Below are positions 1-11,215 of a DNA stretch of 64,000 nucleotides, piece after piece. The translations under genes were made by a program, and so were the position numbers. Position 1 is the first letter of the stretch. Each line of letters opens with the position of its first letter. Source of the DNA: Streblospio benedicti (taxonomy: Eukaryota > Annelida > Polychaeta > Spionida > Spionidae); the NCBI GenBank assembly GCA_019095985.1, contig CM032659.1, positions 531,343 through 595,342 of the forward strand, read 5' to 3'. The notes under the pieces were generated by a model. That model was not told the origin of the DNA. It saw nothing but the letters and a program-made list of their open reading frames with translations, and did not search any database.

Positions 1-389
1 ATACAGTGGCACATTTCCAATATGGACACCTTTGAGAGTATCCAATACATAGAGGTCAACTTCATGTAAATGAAAATTTTACTTCTGTTTAGAGATGATA
101 GAATGCCAGGTGTTCACGTTAGACAGGTATCCACTCCACAGAGACAGACAGGTTCCGCGAGGGGACTAGACCATAAATCTAGCCCCGGGTAAATCATCAT
201 CTCAAATTCTGAAATGCATCCTGTAAATCAAGTGGAGTATTCTGCAGAATGTGTATTACAATCACGAGGTTATCTCGGTGGATCTAATAAAGTCGTCATT
301 GCGCCTTGTTTGAGGTAACAGGAGACATTATGTAAGGCAAACACGCCATAAATCTAAGTCAACATGTCTGTAGAACAGACACCAGCGTG
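1..389. other. Gene-free left edge
   Basis: I see no coding exon, RNA gene or clear repeat here. Open frames are short and have no protein-like composition. The block ends where a pogo-type MITE remnant begins. Confidence 0.5.
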
Positions 390-625
390 CAGTAGAACCT
401 CTGTATTCGCCCACCTTCGCAACAGCCCAGGTGGCCTTTATGGAAGTTCCTTGTTATATTTTGTATATGGAGATTTGGGACAATGAAAAAAGTCTCATTT
501 TGGAGGTTTGTGACCTTACAAATGATCTTGTTACAGAGGTGATCTCTGTATAGAGGTGGACTTGTTATAGAATAATTTTGTAATGGAGACTTAGGACCAT
601 GGCGAATGGTTTTCAATAGAGGCAC
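390..625 (+). mobile_element. Pogo-type MITE remnant
   Basis: The block opens with CAGTAGAACCTCTGTATT, the terminal motif of the window's commonest short element. Inside are spaced variants of the family's internal motif, a GG(T)CTC-type hexamer followed by TTATAGAGGTGG. It is decayed and lacks a clear right terminus or TA duplication. Full-length relatives lie at 16118-16569, 27152-27328 and 38847-39047. Any open frame across it is accidental. Assignment to the pogo/Tigger class rests on the CAGT terminus plus the TA target sites of the better copies. Confidence 0.45.
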
Positions 626-837
626 TCTTCATACCCATCAAGGGTTTATAGGAATCTCTTTCACCATAGGCATATGGTAATTATATCCAGTGTTACAAGA
701 TCTCCATGTGGATTTAACTGAAAGAGTTCAATCCATAATCTGCTTTTTTCTTACTTGAGGGTACATCTGACATGGCGGAAGTAAAAATCTGAAGTTCTAC
801 AGCTGATCATGAAACATTTTCCATGAAAATTTGCGTC

Positions 838-895
838 TTGTTATGAGTTTTTTTTTCAATAACTTGTGATTTGAATGATAAGCCCGATACAGATG
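838..895 (+). repeat. Dispersed repeat F, copy 1
   Basis: About 55 bases match 3140-3198 in the same orientation. Both contain a run of T, then ACTTGTGATTTGAAT, then CCCGATACAGATG. The similarity fades on both sides, so this is a fragment of an interspersed repeat whose type I cannot name. Confidence 0.45.
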
Positions 896-1339
896 TGGAA
901 TTCCATGTAGGCCAGGTCTAAATCGGAGGTTGTGTTGTTCCGTAGGTTCAGCACACAATAAATCTACTTAATTCAGTGACGTTGATCCCATGTCGTCGGT
1001 CACCTTTTCCCCCTCACAAAAAATGTATTATTCAGCATTGTGTAAGCGGGTTCTGTATATATTTACATGATCAAGGGCCAAGGACAGCTGGTGTTGTCCC
1101 ACCGACATCTGCATATCTATAAACACGCATGATCATCTAGCAAATCACTTTGGACTTTCACAGTGAATCGTTTTCCATTTACGAGTTGGGTGTTCACTTG
1201 AATGTATATTTGTATTGAAAGTTTAGTTTTCAAGTTTGTGATTCTTCCAAGTTTTGTTTTGGCCCCTTGCATGAGTTGGACCCTTAGATGGTTGTGTCTG
1301 GTATGTTAATTAGTTTTTATGTAAGAAAGTATGATATGG

Positions 1340-1427
1340 CACAGTGAAATAATGTATACTCCCAAGGGAGTTTATAGATGAAAGGTGCTGTAGTGTAAAA
1401 AATGATGCCAATGACCTTGTGTAGATT
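1340..1427 (+). mobile_element. SINE 3' part
   Basis: Contains a TACTCCCAAGGGAG body motif followed about 50 bases later by the SINE tail CCAATGACCTTGTGTAGAT. The same body-then-tail order recurs immediately downstream at 1450-1610. The tRNA-like head is missing, as expected for a 5'-truncated retroposon or an old fragment. Confidence 0.45.
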
Positions 1428-1449
1428 TATGCTACATGTGTGAGATGGT

Positions 1450-1610
1450 TTCTCCTACATGGTACCTACACATTAGATAGGTACAGGTCAAGCAAGTGAA
1501 CGTTTAAGTATGTCAGCGGTTTGTTGCGATGTGCTGTATGCTCCCCGGGGGGTAAAGGCCATATAGTGTGAAAAGGATGCAGCCAATGACCTGGTGTAGA
1601 TGTAGAGTCA
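1450..1610 (+). mobile_element. SINE, truncated at 5' end
   Basis: Carries GCTGTATGCTCCCCGGGG (body) and CCAATGACCTGGTGTAGATG (tail, 1583-1602). The body motif is shared with 24380-24545 and 36300-36570, and the tail with 12839, 24912, 53929 and 60816. It follows another copy in the same orientation, so two copies lie nearly head to tail. Confidence 0.55.
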
Positions 1611-2817
1611 TCTGAATACATATTCAATTGATTGTACAATTGCAAATAAATACTCAATTAAAATTAATTAATCGAGACAGAAGTTTAAGGAGTCACCCGT
1701 GAAAAAGCTTTAAGTGGGTTCATAACCTACTGTGGGTTGAGAGTCGTTAGAGCTATGGGCGTTTCCAAACACACTCGTACGATTTGCCGGATGTTGTTGG
1801 TCTCAAGACTGTACCTAAAAGTGACTTACATGTCGGAAACAATGATGCAGCACCTTTTGAAAGAAGTCACGTAGAAGGGATTGTATCACTTGCCAGTCAC
1901 ATGATAACAGGCCTTGTTTCCATTGTAAAATGGCAGTCTTGTGAAAAGGTAAATAACAGCAGACTATAAACCACGATGCTCGCAGTTTTGTTTGTAAGTA
2001 AGCTTAGTTCTATAAGTTGCTGTGAGTCAATGACCAGACGTCCGGTGCTGGCGTATGTTGGGTTTTCCTACATCTTGTTATCTTTACCAGAACAAACCTA
2101 TCACATACCACGCGATTGGACCTATAATTAGCCATTTTCTGGCGATATACCGGTTCAAATGTACAGGTGTGAGGGTGACTCTTGGCATAATGTCTAATTT
2201 CATGTAGCGGAAATAGCTTGGTCATGGATTGGAGTTGAAGAATTTGGGTCCCAATTTCATATGTATTTGCATATTCATAAATGATCATAAATTCCATCTC
2301 ATCATCTAATGTATTTTATCATTGGAATTCAGTAATAAATTTGGATCCTAAATTTTATATTTAATTGCCATGTTGTAAATATCATTATCTCAGTTGTATC
2401 TTTTCATCTTGAGCATGTATTAATGAATTTTTGAAAAAAATATCAGTATTGACTTATTTTTGGAATTTGGGTTTATGATTGCTAATGTACAAACATGTCA
2501 ATTTACCTATGTACATATATTTTTAGGCAAAAGATGAAAATCAATATTGAACCACTCTGAAAATATACCTACACAATGCAGGTATGAAAAAACGCGTGCA
2601 GAACTGAACAAATATAAATAGAATACAGATAAAACACAAATTCATCAGCCCTGCGAATTCTTGAGCAGGCAAAATCACATATCTGTTCTGCTGTGGAAAT
2701 TTTTACGCCTCCACCTATTAAAATTCTGCTCACTTTTGAGAGTTTTTGAGTTGCTCAATCTATGATGTATGTTAGTCTCGCTGGAGGCCACAACCAGCCA
2801 GATGCTGGGATTGTCTA
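1611..2817. other. Gene-free interval
   Basis: AT-rich sequence with no recognisable exon, RNA gene or well-preserved element. The open frames present are short and have no family resemblance. Confidence 0.5.
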
Positions 2818-2866
2818 CAGTGAAACCTTTCTATCGACACTACAGTAAAACCTCTCTATTGACCTG
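2818..2866 (+). mobile_element. Two pogo-type MITE termini in tandem
   Basis: Two copies of the terminal motif lie 25 bases apart, at 2818 (CAGTGAAACCTTTCTATCGAC) and 2843 (CAGTAAAACCTCTCTATTGA), each preceded by TA. No right terminus is seen, so these are isolated ends or the start of a small tandem amplification like that at 4215-4313. Confidence 0.4.
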
Positions 2867-3139
2867 TGTAACATGTATAACTTATCATGCAATGTAAAGT
2901 AAAACATTAAGATGAAAAATCACGTTTGTATCTTTAAATGGAAATCAGTCTACAATGTACGACATTAAACCAACAAGATGGAAATGTTCAAAAACATATT
3001 TCATGAATATCCTCTATTGTACCAATCTTATTGTGTGCTTTTTATGACTATCTGACTTGAGGTCTTACTTGCCATGTAACATTGTAACGCTTGGCGCGGC
3101 TGAACCTAAAATTTCATGACATTTTCATTGGCTGAGGTT

Positions 3140-3198
3140 TTGGTATGAGTTTTTTTTCACTTATAACTTGTGATTTGAATACTAATCCCGATACAGAT
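3140..3198 (+). repeat. Dispersed repeat F, copy 2
   Basis: Matches 838-895 over about 55 bases, including the T-run, ACTTGTGATTTGAAT and CCCGATACAGATG blocks. The family is unknown. Confidence 0.45.
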
Positions 3199-4214
3199 GA
3201 GGATGAGTATTGCAATGATACTCGCATCCATAGCAATCTGATGTTGATGCGGCAAATCCTATGTCACGTAGCAAAATTTCACATTGATTACATAAAAACT
3301 CCACAGATTTTTTAAATCACCGAAGAAAATTAAGTAACCGAAAGTGTTGAGATTGTTTTAGATATTGTTATTCATTTACAGTTCACTGTTCTCTTGCTGT
3401 GAATGTTTCAGACAGAAGTACATGATATTGCAATTTGAAATAGCATAGAAAATTGAAGGAAACGTTTCCTTGATAGTTCAAGATATTGACATTGATAAAG
3501 CCATTTGGAACTTTCCGTTACACTTTTGTAAATGATACTTTTACAAACACAATTTAGATGTCAGTACGATTGAAATAAGATATAATTGCTCATGAATTAT
3601 GAGGAATTACTTTCTCAGCTGTGCTACAAATTAGGCTTGTAATTGTCCAATGGTTATGTGTAATGAGAAAGAGAACTATTTTAAACTACATACATTTGGC
3701 ATCTCACAGACAGTTTGTCAACAAACAGATTGTCTTTACATTTTCATTACCTTGTCCAATTGGTAATTTACATGTAATTACTTATACATTACAATTCATT
3801 TGGACTGAAGAAAATACTTTCTGCAGGTGGACATTCGCATGTGGTAACAATTCCTGTTATTTCTCTTGATTTAAGCTTTACACCAGATCATGAACCACCA
3901 AAACCATGGCTTCGTATATTGATAATCGCTTTCATGTCAAATTGTGAAAAGGTGTTTTTTTGTAAAAGTTATGTAGAATGTTGCTTGGTGTTCACCATCA
4001 CGGATATTGACACGTGGCACCAACAGCATGAGACAGCTACTATAGCACACGTTAACATCATGACCGTTAGCAGGAATACGATATAATGATGTTATCATGT
4101 ACAAGTGAATACCTGCCAATCACAGTACAGTGGGTAAACAGACCACTAATTAGACAAGAGCGTCGGTGGTTGGACAAGTTACGAAATCGGCTGTTAGAGC
4201 TGACGAGCAGGTGA
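3199..4214. other. Gene-free interval
   Basis: No supportable feature seen. Several short overlapping open frames around 3620-4120 run on both strands and look accidental. Confidence 0.45.
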
Positions 4215-4313
4215 TGTACAGTACAACGTCTTAATGTGGACACTGATAGTACAGTACAACGTCTTAATGTGGACACTGATAGTACAGTACAACCTGTAAC
4301 TGTGGACTCTGCT
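4215..4313 (+). repeat. 33-bp tandem repeat, 3 copies
   Basis: Units lie at 4215-4247, 4248-4280 and 4281-4313. The first two differ at about one base; the third is more diverged in its second half. Each unit begins with AGTACAGTACAAC and contains a GTGGACAC motif, so it resembles the terminus of the pogo-type MITE family. The near identity of the first two units suggests recent duplication. Confidence 0.8.
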
Positions 4314-7246
4314 GGTTCTGAGCACTTCTTGACACCTCTAAGTGTTTGTCCTGTTTAGTCACCTGCATCGACATGTTTATTATCCAACCTTCCAATCAAA
4401 AAGACAATTCAGAGGATTATGTCATTACCAATTATCCGTTTTCAACCAAACAAAGCTCATTAGTTCTATAGAAAGTCGAGATAAGTCACACCGATCAGAA
4501 GCAAAGTCTGTTTTAGTGACGACCTGTGTCATGTGACAGCTTTGACGCGTCTTACTGTACTTTTAACAGTGTCAGATCCGTCACGAGCCGGTGTCTCGGC
4601 TGTAACCGGATCACCAGATCCTCACACGGCAGCCACTGCCACATTCCGGCTCCAACATTCCGGATCATTGGGAGCTTTGTGATGCACAATGGGCGTTGGG
4701 TTACTTGAGCAAAGTCTCGGTTGTGTCCACTCTCTAGAGGGACAGTGTTTGTAATTATTCACAATGCAATTCTTGCAATTCAACTTCTAGCATAAGTCGT
4801 TTAGTTCCGTCAAAGTTTTTTTTAAGTTATTGTTCAGAGAACTAAAATGTGTTCTGTAGTCCCCAGGGAGATGAGGCAGGCAATATACCAACAGCTTGAT
4901 GTGAATGTAAAGCCGTTAGTGCAACATATAACAGTGAATTGTGACCCTGAAGTAAGCACATTGATGTTTACATCTATTGTGGACAGTTCTACTCGCCTCC
5001 GATCACCGTGTGGTCACTCCACCTCGGGAGCACTCCCAAACACACTGACGCTGGCAGTCGTACACTATTGTCTCCATTCTAGTCCATCTATAGTACAATG
5101 TACTGCATTAACCGTGATGGCATCGACTGAGTGTGGTTTTGTGTCACTCTGTGTTCATTATCACGTGTCGTAGACACCACTCAGGTGTAAATGAAGTACA
5201 CAGTTGAGCATGGAACGGCTTGACCATGGTACCTTTATACTATCATATATATATATATGTATGTATGCATCACAATGATGCTTTATCATAGACAATCATG
5301 TTTCGGTCATTTGAATTTTGTTGCTCTTGGATTTTATTTACAACTGAATAACAAGTGGTATGATAATCAGAAGATAAAGCACCGAGGCTTCTTGGGTTCC
5401 TGATATAGAGAACAAGAAGTTGACCTCTGTATAGTGGACACTTTTGCTGGTAACATGAGACTGACTTTTCTTTACATGAATCAGTATTTACATTGAATTG
5501 GGTCCAAACTTTTAGATGGGTGTTTCAGGTCGATCTTATGTCGCTGGGTGAATGTTTATCGTCTGTAAACAGCAAACATTTTTGTAGAGCCCCTGTTCCG
5601 AAAGGCCCACCCCACCCCAACTATTGACCTAAATTATCTTAAAATGTCCTCTGAACAAATCCCCACATCCCCACATGTACCATGGAAAGACTGTCAACCA
5701 TTTTAAAGCACATTTAAATGTGAGCACCCTGTTTATTTGGTCTTCTACTGCATTAGTAGTAAATACCACAACTATAATGCGATTGAATTAAAGAAACTCC
5801 ATGTAAAGTAGTCAGTTCTCTTTCGTTATCTTTCTACTGCTCTGAAATAAAAATGATACTGATTCCACCATCTTCCTTTACCTGTACCTATAAGAACTGG
5901 TAGATACCAGCCTCATCATAAGTACCTTAAATAAGATCATCAACACCCAATTACCCACCCAAACCTGCCATTGAGATCGCTTGTTAAGCTGAAATGTAAA
6001 CGCCGCTGATTCTGCTGCCTCCGCAATGTGTGTTTATGTAAATAACACGGGAGTGAATTACAAGTTGTTGTTTGCCAGATAGCGGCTTATATGGACACTT
6101 ATATGGACAAGCCTCGGGCTAAGAAATGCAGAAGTCAGGAGTAGCGGGAACCTCTTTATTAAGACAGATTGGAGGCTGGAATAAAGTGGTTTCGATTAAA
6201 TATTTACATATTGTTTTCACATCTTTTCACGTTGCACAATTTTTTAAGCCTTATATCCTTATTTTCTATCAACTAGAGATTCTGCTGTTTTCACTTCATT
6301 CCTTTTTTGGGGGGGCAACCTTTTTTCTCACAGCAACAGTGAAGTGGAGTACATTATGATTTGTTTATAAATTGTTGATTATATTAGTATAATCTTGATC
6401 TTTGTGTTTCATACTTATATGTATTTTGATTCACAGGTTTTTCATTGGCCTGTAGTACTTTATAGTCATTAAGAAATTATATCAAACTATAATCTATATC
6501 AGTGTGTATATAGCACACAATTAATCAGAACACGGGTAACAAGACATATGAGAGTTTCCTCCTCACTTATGAAGCAGTATATATATAATAAATATATGAT
6601 TGGATTGTTTAGCAATCTCAAAACGATGAGATTTGCAAAAAGAAACATAATTACATGATAAATGTCAACGTAATCACTTCCTATGTAGTATACAGTGAGC
6701 ACTCTTGTAGTACATCCATCAAGGGGACCTTTGTCATTTAAACGCCCACCCCAAAATCTCAATCACCCAAAGTCCAGTGACCTATTTAGTGTGATTGTCC
6801 ATCAGTGCATGAGTACAGGCTCACCCCAACTCAACCAGATCATACAACAAGCGTGATGTTTTGCCTTTAAATGTGTTTTTGGCTGCAATATTGTAGTTTG
6901 ACACACAATCAACGTTTTAGCCAGCAAAGGGTTAATATATTACATGCAGGCCCATTGCCCCACAAAGGGTTACTACATGTATACAGGCCTCACCCCACTG
7001 CTATCAGATCATCAACAACTGTTGAGTACGACCCGTAAGGTACTCGACAGAATTAATCGTGGTCTCATCGGTGTAACTCAATCAGCGGTAATTGCTGCAC
7101 TATTATTCAATCAGCGCTCTCAATAACGAGGTCGCAGCGACATTAATCATCAAAATCAACGTCTGCTTTGTATGACAATCTGCTTGAAATCTGTGATTTA
7201 GGCCGAAAAACGAGTAGGAAATGGTTTTGATATGACATAGGATACC
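4314..7246. other. Gene-free interval
   Basis: No gene recognised. A 108-codon open frame at 4847-5173 overlaps a SINE-body-like CCCCAGGGAG motif and has no recognisable domain. A short AT microsatellite lies near 5250-5265. A CGCCCACCCCAAAA motif near 6742 recurs in the window. Confidence 0.45.
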
Positions 7247-7525
7247 GTGCACTTGATAGTCACAAGATGGGGAGGGATAAGTTTTTGTATTCAAATCTGT
7301 AGAAAAATATGAAATTCAATATTTTAGTAGTTATGGTAATCGAGATTTTTTTGCATTGAAACAAAATTTAGTGAAACTTTGTGGATTCTATGCACTTGAT
7401 CATCAGAAGATTGGGCGAGATAATTCTTTACATTTAGATCTGTGCATGGAAAAAATGTGAACATTTCAAACATCTGAGATTGTGTGGGAATCTTTTTATA
7501 GAACAAATACAGTGAAACTTTGTGC
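7247..7525 (+). repeat. About 142-bp tandem duplication, diverged
   Basis: GTGCACTTGATAGTCA at 7247 matches ATGCACTTGATCATCA at 7390, and GTGAAACTTTGTG at 7371 matches the same word at 7512. That gives a period of 141-143 bases and about two copies. Intermediate blocks (ATCTGTRG...AAAAATRTGAA) also align. The copies are clearly diverged, so the duplication is old. No coding potential. Confidence 0.65.
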
Positions 7526-10256
7526 ATACGGTTTGCTCTTTGGTAATAAAGCCCTAATACAAATTAGTATACAATTTTTAGTAAAATATTTGTCATTAAA
7601 AGTGCTTGTATGTGTCAATTTTGATCCTGCGTTGAGTTTCCTATCTTAGAAGAAGTGAACTTTAGAAAAGCATTTCTGTATCGTTATTTTATATTTTATC
7701 AATGAACATCATTAATCATACGGTACGTAGACAGAAATACTAACTACGTCTTGATAGACGATGATATTAAGTTCTGTGTAATCGTTCTAGATGAGAAATG
7801 TTTGTTTGATTTTTTGAATGATTTTCGATAATGTTCAAGTCAACATATGCTATAATTTGGCACAAAAGCTGATGACATAGTACTCCGTGATAGTCCTTAT
7901 CAAGAAACATCACTCATGTAGTGAACAAAAACGGGAGTTTGGTTAATTATAGACAAATGCAATTAACAAACCACAATTCTAGATATATTTGTTCTAAAAA
8001 GTGCCTTCTGTAACCCCAATATCCAGTCGAACCTATTGAGTTTGATAATTATATGGTGTAAGTATGTTAGAATAAAACCACAAGAGTTTTTATACTTTAG
8101 ATTCATCTGCAATCTAGTTTGGCATTTAAGATATGTATAATACATGTATGTATATGAGTGACATAAGCTTTAAGGGCTAGAATAAAGACTTCTCCTTAGC
8201 CCTAGCCTGGTAGGTTTTAACAAGGGCTGGCAGATTTCGACACCCAGCAAAAACTTGGGCCACATCACGATAAATGGCAACTATATGACACTGGGATGGA
8301 TTTCAAAAGCTCCTAGCAGACAACGTTCATAGGTTTACAATGTGCTAACACAGAGGGTGGGCTGCGTTTTGTGGAGTTACCAGTCCCTGGAGCAGGTGTA
8401 CATGAGTGTAGCTGACCTTGTATCCCAATAACTCTTTGAATCGTCTGTGATGTTATCCTGAATCACAAAACATTGAAATATAGACTCATGTTAACATTCA
8501 ACAATCAAAAAACAAAGATACTTGTACTTGATTTCCTACACGAATGACTAGACTAGCTATAAAACATCCATGTAGGTATAGGAGATAAGCACGGCTGCTG
8601 TGATGGCCTTCACCTTTGCTGAGTAAATCACACGCTCTGTGGGTTTTCTGCCTGAAATCAATAGATTCTAATACAGACTTTGAATCTGTTTGTCTCAGAC
8701 GCTGAGAAGTTGAACTTACGACTTCTCCTTTCTCTTGATGCTGCTTTACATCACAGATCATCTGATGTCTAAAACTATGCACATGTAAGCAATCTTTTTT
8801 TGATAATCATATAGCACAGTAGAACCTTGCTATCTACATTTTGCTTACCTCGAATGTTCTGATACCTTGATTTCCCTTCAACTACTCTATGAACATAAAT
8901 TAGTTGGTTAATTTGAATATTGACTGTTCTTCAAGATAGCGAGTATGTTGATGATTTTTATCAACGTGCAAGCAATTGATGTCAACATCCAATGAGATTA
9001 TTTGAAAATCAAAGGGAAATAAGAAAAGATAACTTGCAATTTCTGATAATTCAAATTTTCTATCTAATCCATTTGAAGTTCGGGTTTAAAGGGTTTAACT
9101 GTATCAACTGTACGTGCGGCCAAAATCAATAGATCATGTCAGATACACAGACTTTATGCCTCTTTATTTGCAAGCGTTATCTGTACGTATGCAAGCTGCA
9201 TTGATTGATCGAATGATTCGGTGCTGAAAGAAGCGTTTTAGAGGCGGATCGGAGATTAGAACAACTTTCTTTGTTCGTGAACTGAATTGATTCCTGTTGG
9301 TATTGGTGGTAATGCACTTCTAGGAACGAGATTGTGTCTACTGGCTTCTGTTTAACATGACAGTATGGATTTTTATTTCTGTTAGATATGTCTAGATATA
9401 AGTTGACAATGTTAATGTTATAATATCACAGAATTAACCACTGTAAAAATGCTGCTATTTCTGCGATGGGTTGAGGAGAAAATGGCCTTTTTGGGAAGTG
9501 TCTCCGTAAGTGACATTTTTAGTATTAGCAAACTGTAGACATGTGTCACCAATTCCAAGATTTGCTGATGTAAACATGTACATGGCTCCTCATAGCTGTA
9601 ACTGTGGCCTGGTCAACTGATGGACGTTTTCACGAGACTATATGGATGGGGACAGACAAGTAATTATATTATCACCAACTTCTGTGTCCCTAATTAAGTG
9701 CCAATAAAACTCAATGGCCACCTGAATATTGAGGCGAGCTCTGGATGGAGAGCATCTACTGTACAGGTACTATAAATACCGTAAATACCTCCGTGTTCGA
9801 TGATTTCCTATCTCGCTGAAACGTACACGCCGACAGAAGCCACATTCAGCAAGTGTCAGGTCAATTTTGGGGGTGGATGTCCACTAATATACAACGTCAA
9901 TCACCATTTATCGCCACCGTATACTCTGTCACCCGACATTAGAGGTGACGACCGTTAGACGTGGGACCCGCAACAGGCTAAAACTGACACGCAAACACAG
10001 ACATTTCGTGGCCTGTGTGACTTTCACCCGAAAACATGACACCTTTGGAAATTCCCGCTTTACCATTGGTACATTCACGTCACATCAGATTCTGGTCTAA
10101 GATCATACAGATGTAATTGGATGCTGGATTAGAATGTGTTTGGAGACACAAATTAGTGTCTCTATGAAGACCACCTGGCCTCGAGTTCTCCATACACAGG
10201 CGGTCTACTCACCCATGTTCACGGCACTCTCTGGTGCTTGGCACTGGAAAGATGTG
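7526..10256. other. Gene-free interval
   Basis: Only an isolated MITE terminus (CAGTAGAACCTTGCTATC near 8819) is identifiable. A short frame 9449-9505 ends exactly at a GTAAGT, but nothing else supports an exon there. Confidence 0.45.
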
Positions 10257-10324
10257 GTCTCTAAAAAGAGGCGGTCTCTTAAAAGAGGCGGTTTTTCAAA
10301 AGAGGTGGTTTTTCAAAAGAGGTG
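10257..10324 (+). repeat. 17-bp tandem repeat, 4 copies
   Basis: Four back-to-back 17-base units at 10257, 10274, 10291 and 10308. The first two read GTCTCTWAAAAGAGGCG and the last two GTTTTTCAAAAGAGGTG. The unit is a weak palindrome and matches the internal motif of the pogo-type MITEs (GGTCTCTTTATAGAGGTG). It also creates an accidental lysine/arginine-rich open frame, which should not be called a gene. Confidence 0.85.
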
Positions 10325-10401
10325 GTCTTAATTGGCTGTGTAAGGATATTAATTCTCCATGTGGCTAGCACCGCTGGGAACATTTCTTCAGGATAGGTAT
10401 C

Positions 10402-10436
10402 ACCAGGAATAAATGAGAGAGTCATTTATTCCTGGT
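10402..10436. repeat. Perfect 15-bp hairpin
   Basis: ACCAGGAATAAATGA (10402-10416) is followed by a 5-base loop and its exact reverse complement (10422-10436). It lies 18 bases before a MITE with long inverted repeats. It could be an extruding cruciform or the core of another small foldback element. No function can be assigned. Confidence 0.75.
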
Positions 10437-10453
10437 ATCGCAGATATAAAATA

Positions 10454-10641
10454 AAGGTTCATCTTATTATCTAAATAATTATTTCTTACATGTTGAGACT
10501 TTGGTCATCGTATCACAATGATGTCATCCTACATGTACAAGGAATAACCTGCCATAAATCAGTTCCGAAGATGTAGTTGTGATACGATGACGAAAGTCTC
10601 AACTTATAAGTAATTATATTTGGATAGTAGTGATGAACCTT
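10454..10641. mobile_element. 188-bp MITE with about 65-bp inverted repeats
   Basis: The ends are inverted copies: AAGGTTCATC at 10454-10463 pairs with GATGAACCTT at 10632-10641. A 27-base block at 10492-10518 pairs with 10577-10603 with a single mismatch. The stretch between is an imperfect match with small indels. The non-palindromic centre is about 58 bases. There is no open frame, so it is non-autonomous. The superfamily and target-site duplication cannot be told from this copy, and the termini differ from the CAGT pogo-type elements. Confidence 0.8.
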
Positions 10642-11139
10642 ATAATGGCTAGCATCTTATCCTCAGACCCCCTGTATGGGTGTAAATGTGGGTCATCTTC
10701 AGTGACCAAACACTGCACAGTTTCAAGCTGTCACTTTCAAATGCGTTGACATTTAACTTGTCACAGCGTTTTCAGAGCATGACGAGATAGCATCTCCCTA
10801 AAATCTAGATGGTGTTGATAACAGCTTAGGGGATAATTTGATGCTTATCTGTACAATTGATATTCCACACCCTACTTAAGTTACTAAGTGAATTAAACGT
10901 AAACGATAACCTCTATGTACCGAGTTTGATCATGTCAAAGATTGTGTGCTAATGATCTGGGGTGAATTGAGAGTTTCACATAACAAACTACATAATTGTT
11001 GGATCTTACACCTTAGCTTGCTGGGTATGAATGCCACTCATTGTACAGTTATACTTAAAACCTCATAGATTTTGTATGTTGATATCCGGGATGTCCATGG
11101 GTGTAGGTGATGACTTTGATACGCAGGTTATTCCCCTAA
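10642..11139. other. Gene-free interval
   Basis: No exon or RNA gene seen. A GTGGGTCATCTTC word near 10692 also occurs in the SINE-like element ending at 30345, so part of this may be a repeat fragment. Confidence 0.35.
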
Positions 11140-11215
11140 GTCTAAAAGCTCTGCCAAGACTCGAACTCATGACCAACACCATCGCAATACCTAATAAAGA
11201 ACCTGCGCTTACTGC
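11140..11215 (-). mobile_element. tRNA-like SINE head
   Basis: On the minus strand GAGTTCGAGTCTTGG (11154-11168) resembles a pol III B box within a T-arm. An A box is not well preserved. There is no cloverleaf, so it is a retroposon fragment and not a tRNA gene. Confidence 0.35.

Noticed and set aside
4847-5173. 108-codon plus-strand open frame
   Set aside because: Starts in a SINE-body-like motif and has no recognisable domain.
9449-9505. 19-codon frame from ATG to a perfect GTAAGT donor
   Set aside because: A single donor match and a short frame are common by chance; nothing up- or downstream supports an exon.
10134-10331. Lys/Arg-rich small protein
   Set aside because: The basic C-terminal half is the translation of the 17-bp tandem repeat.
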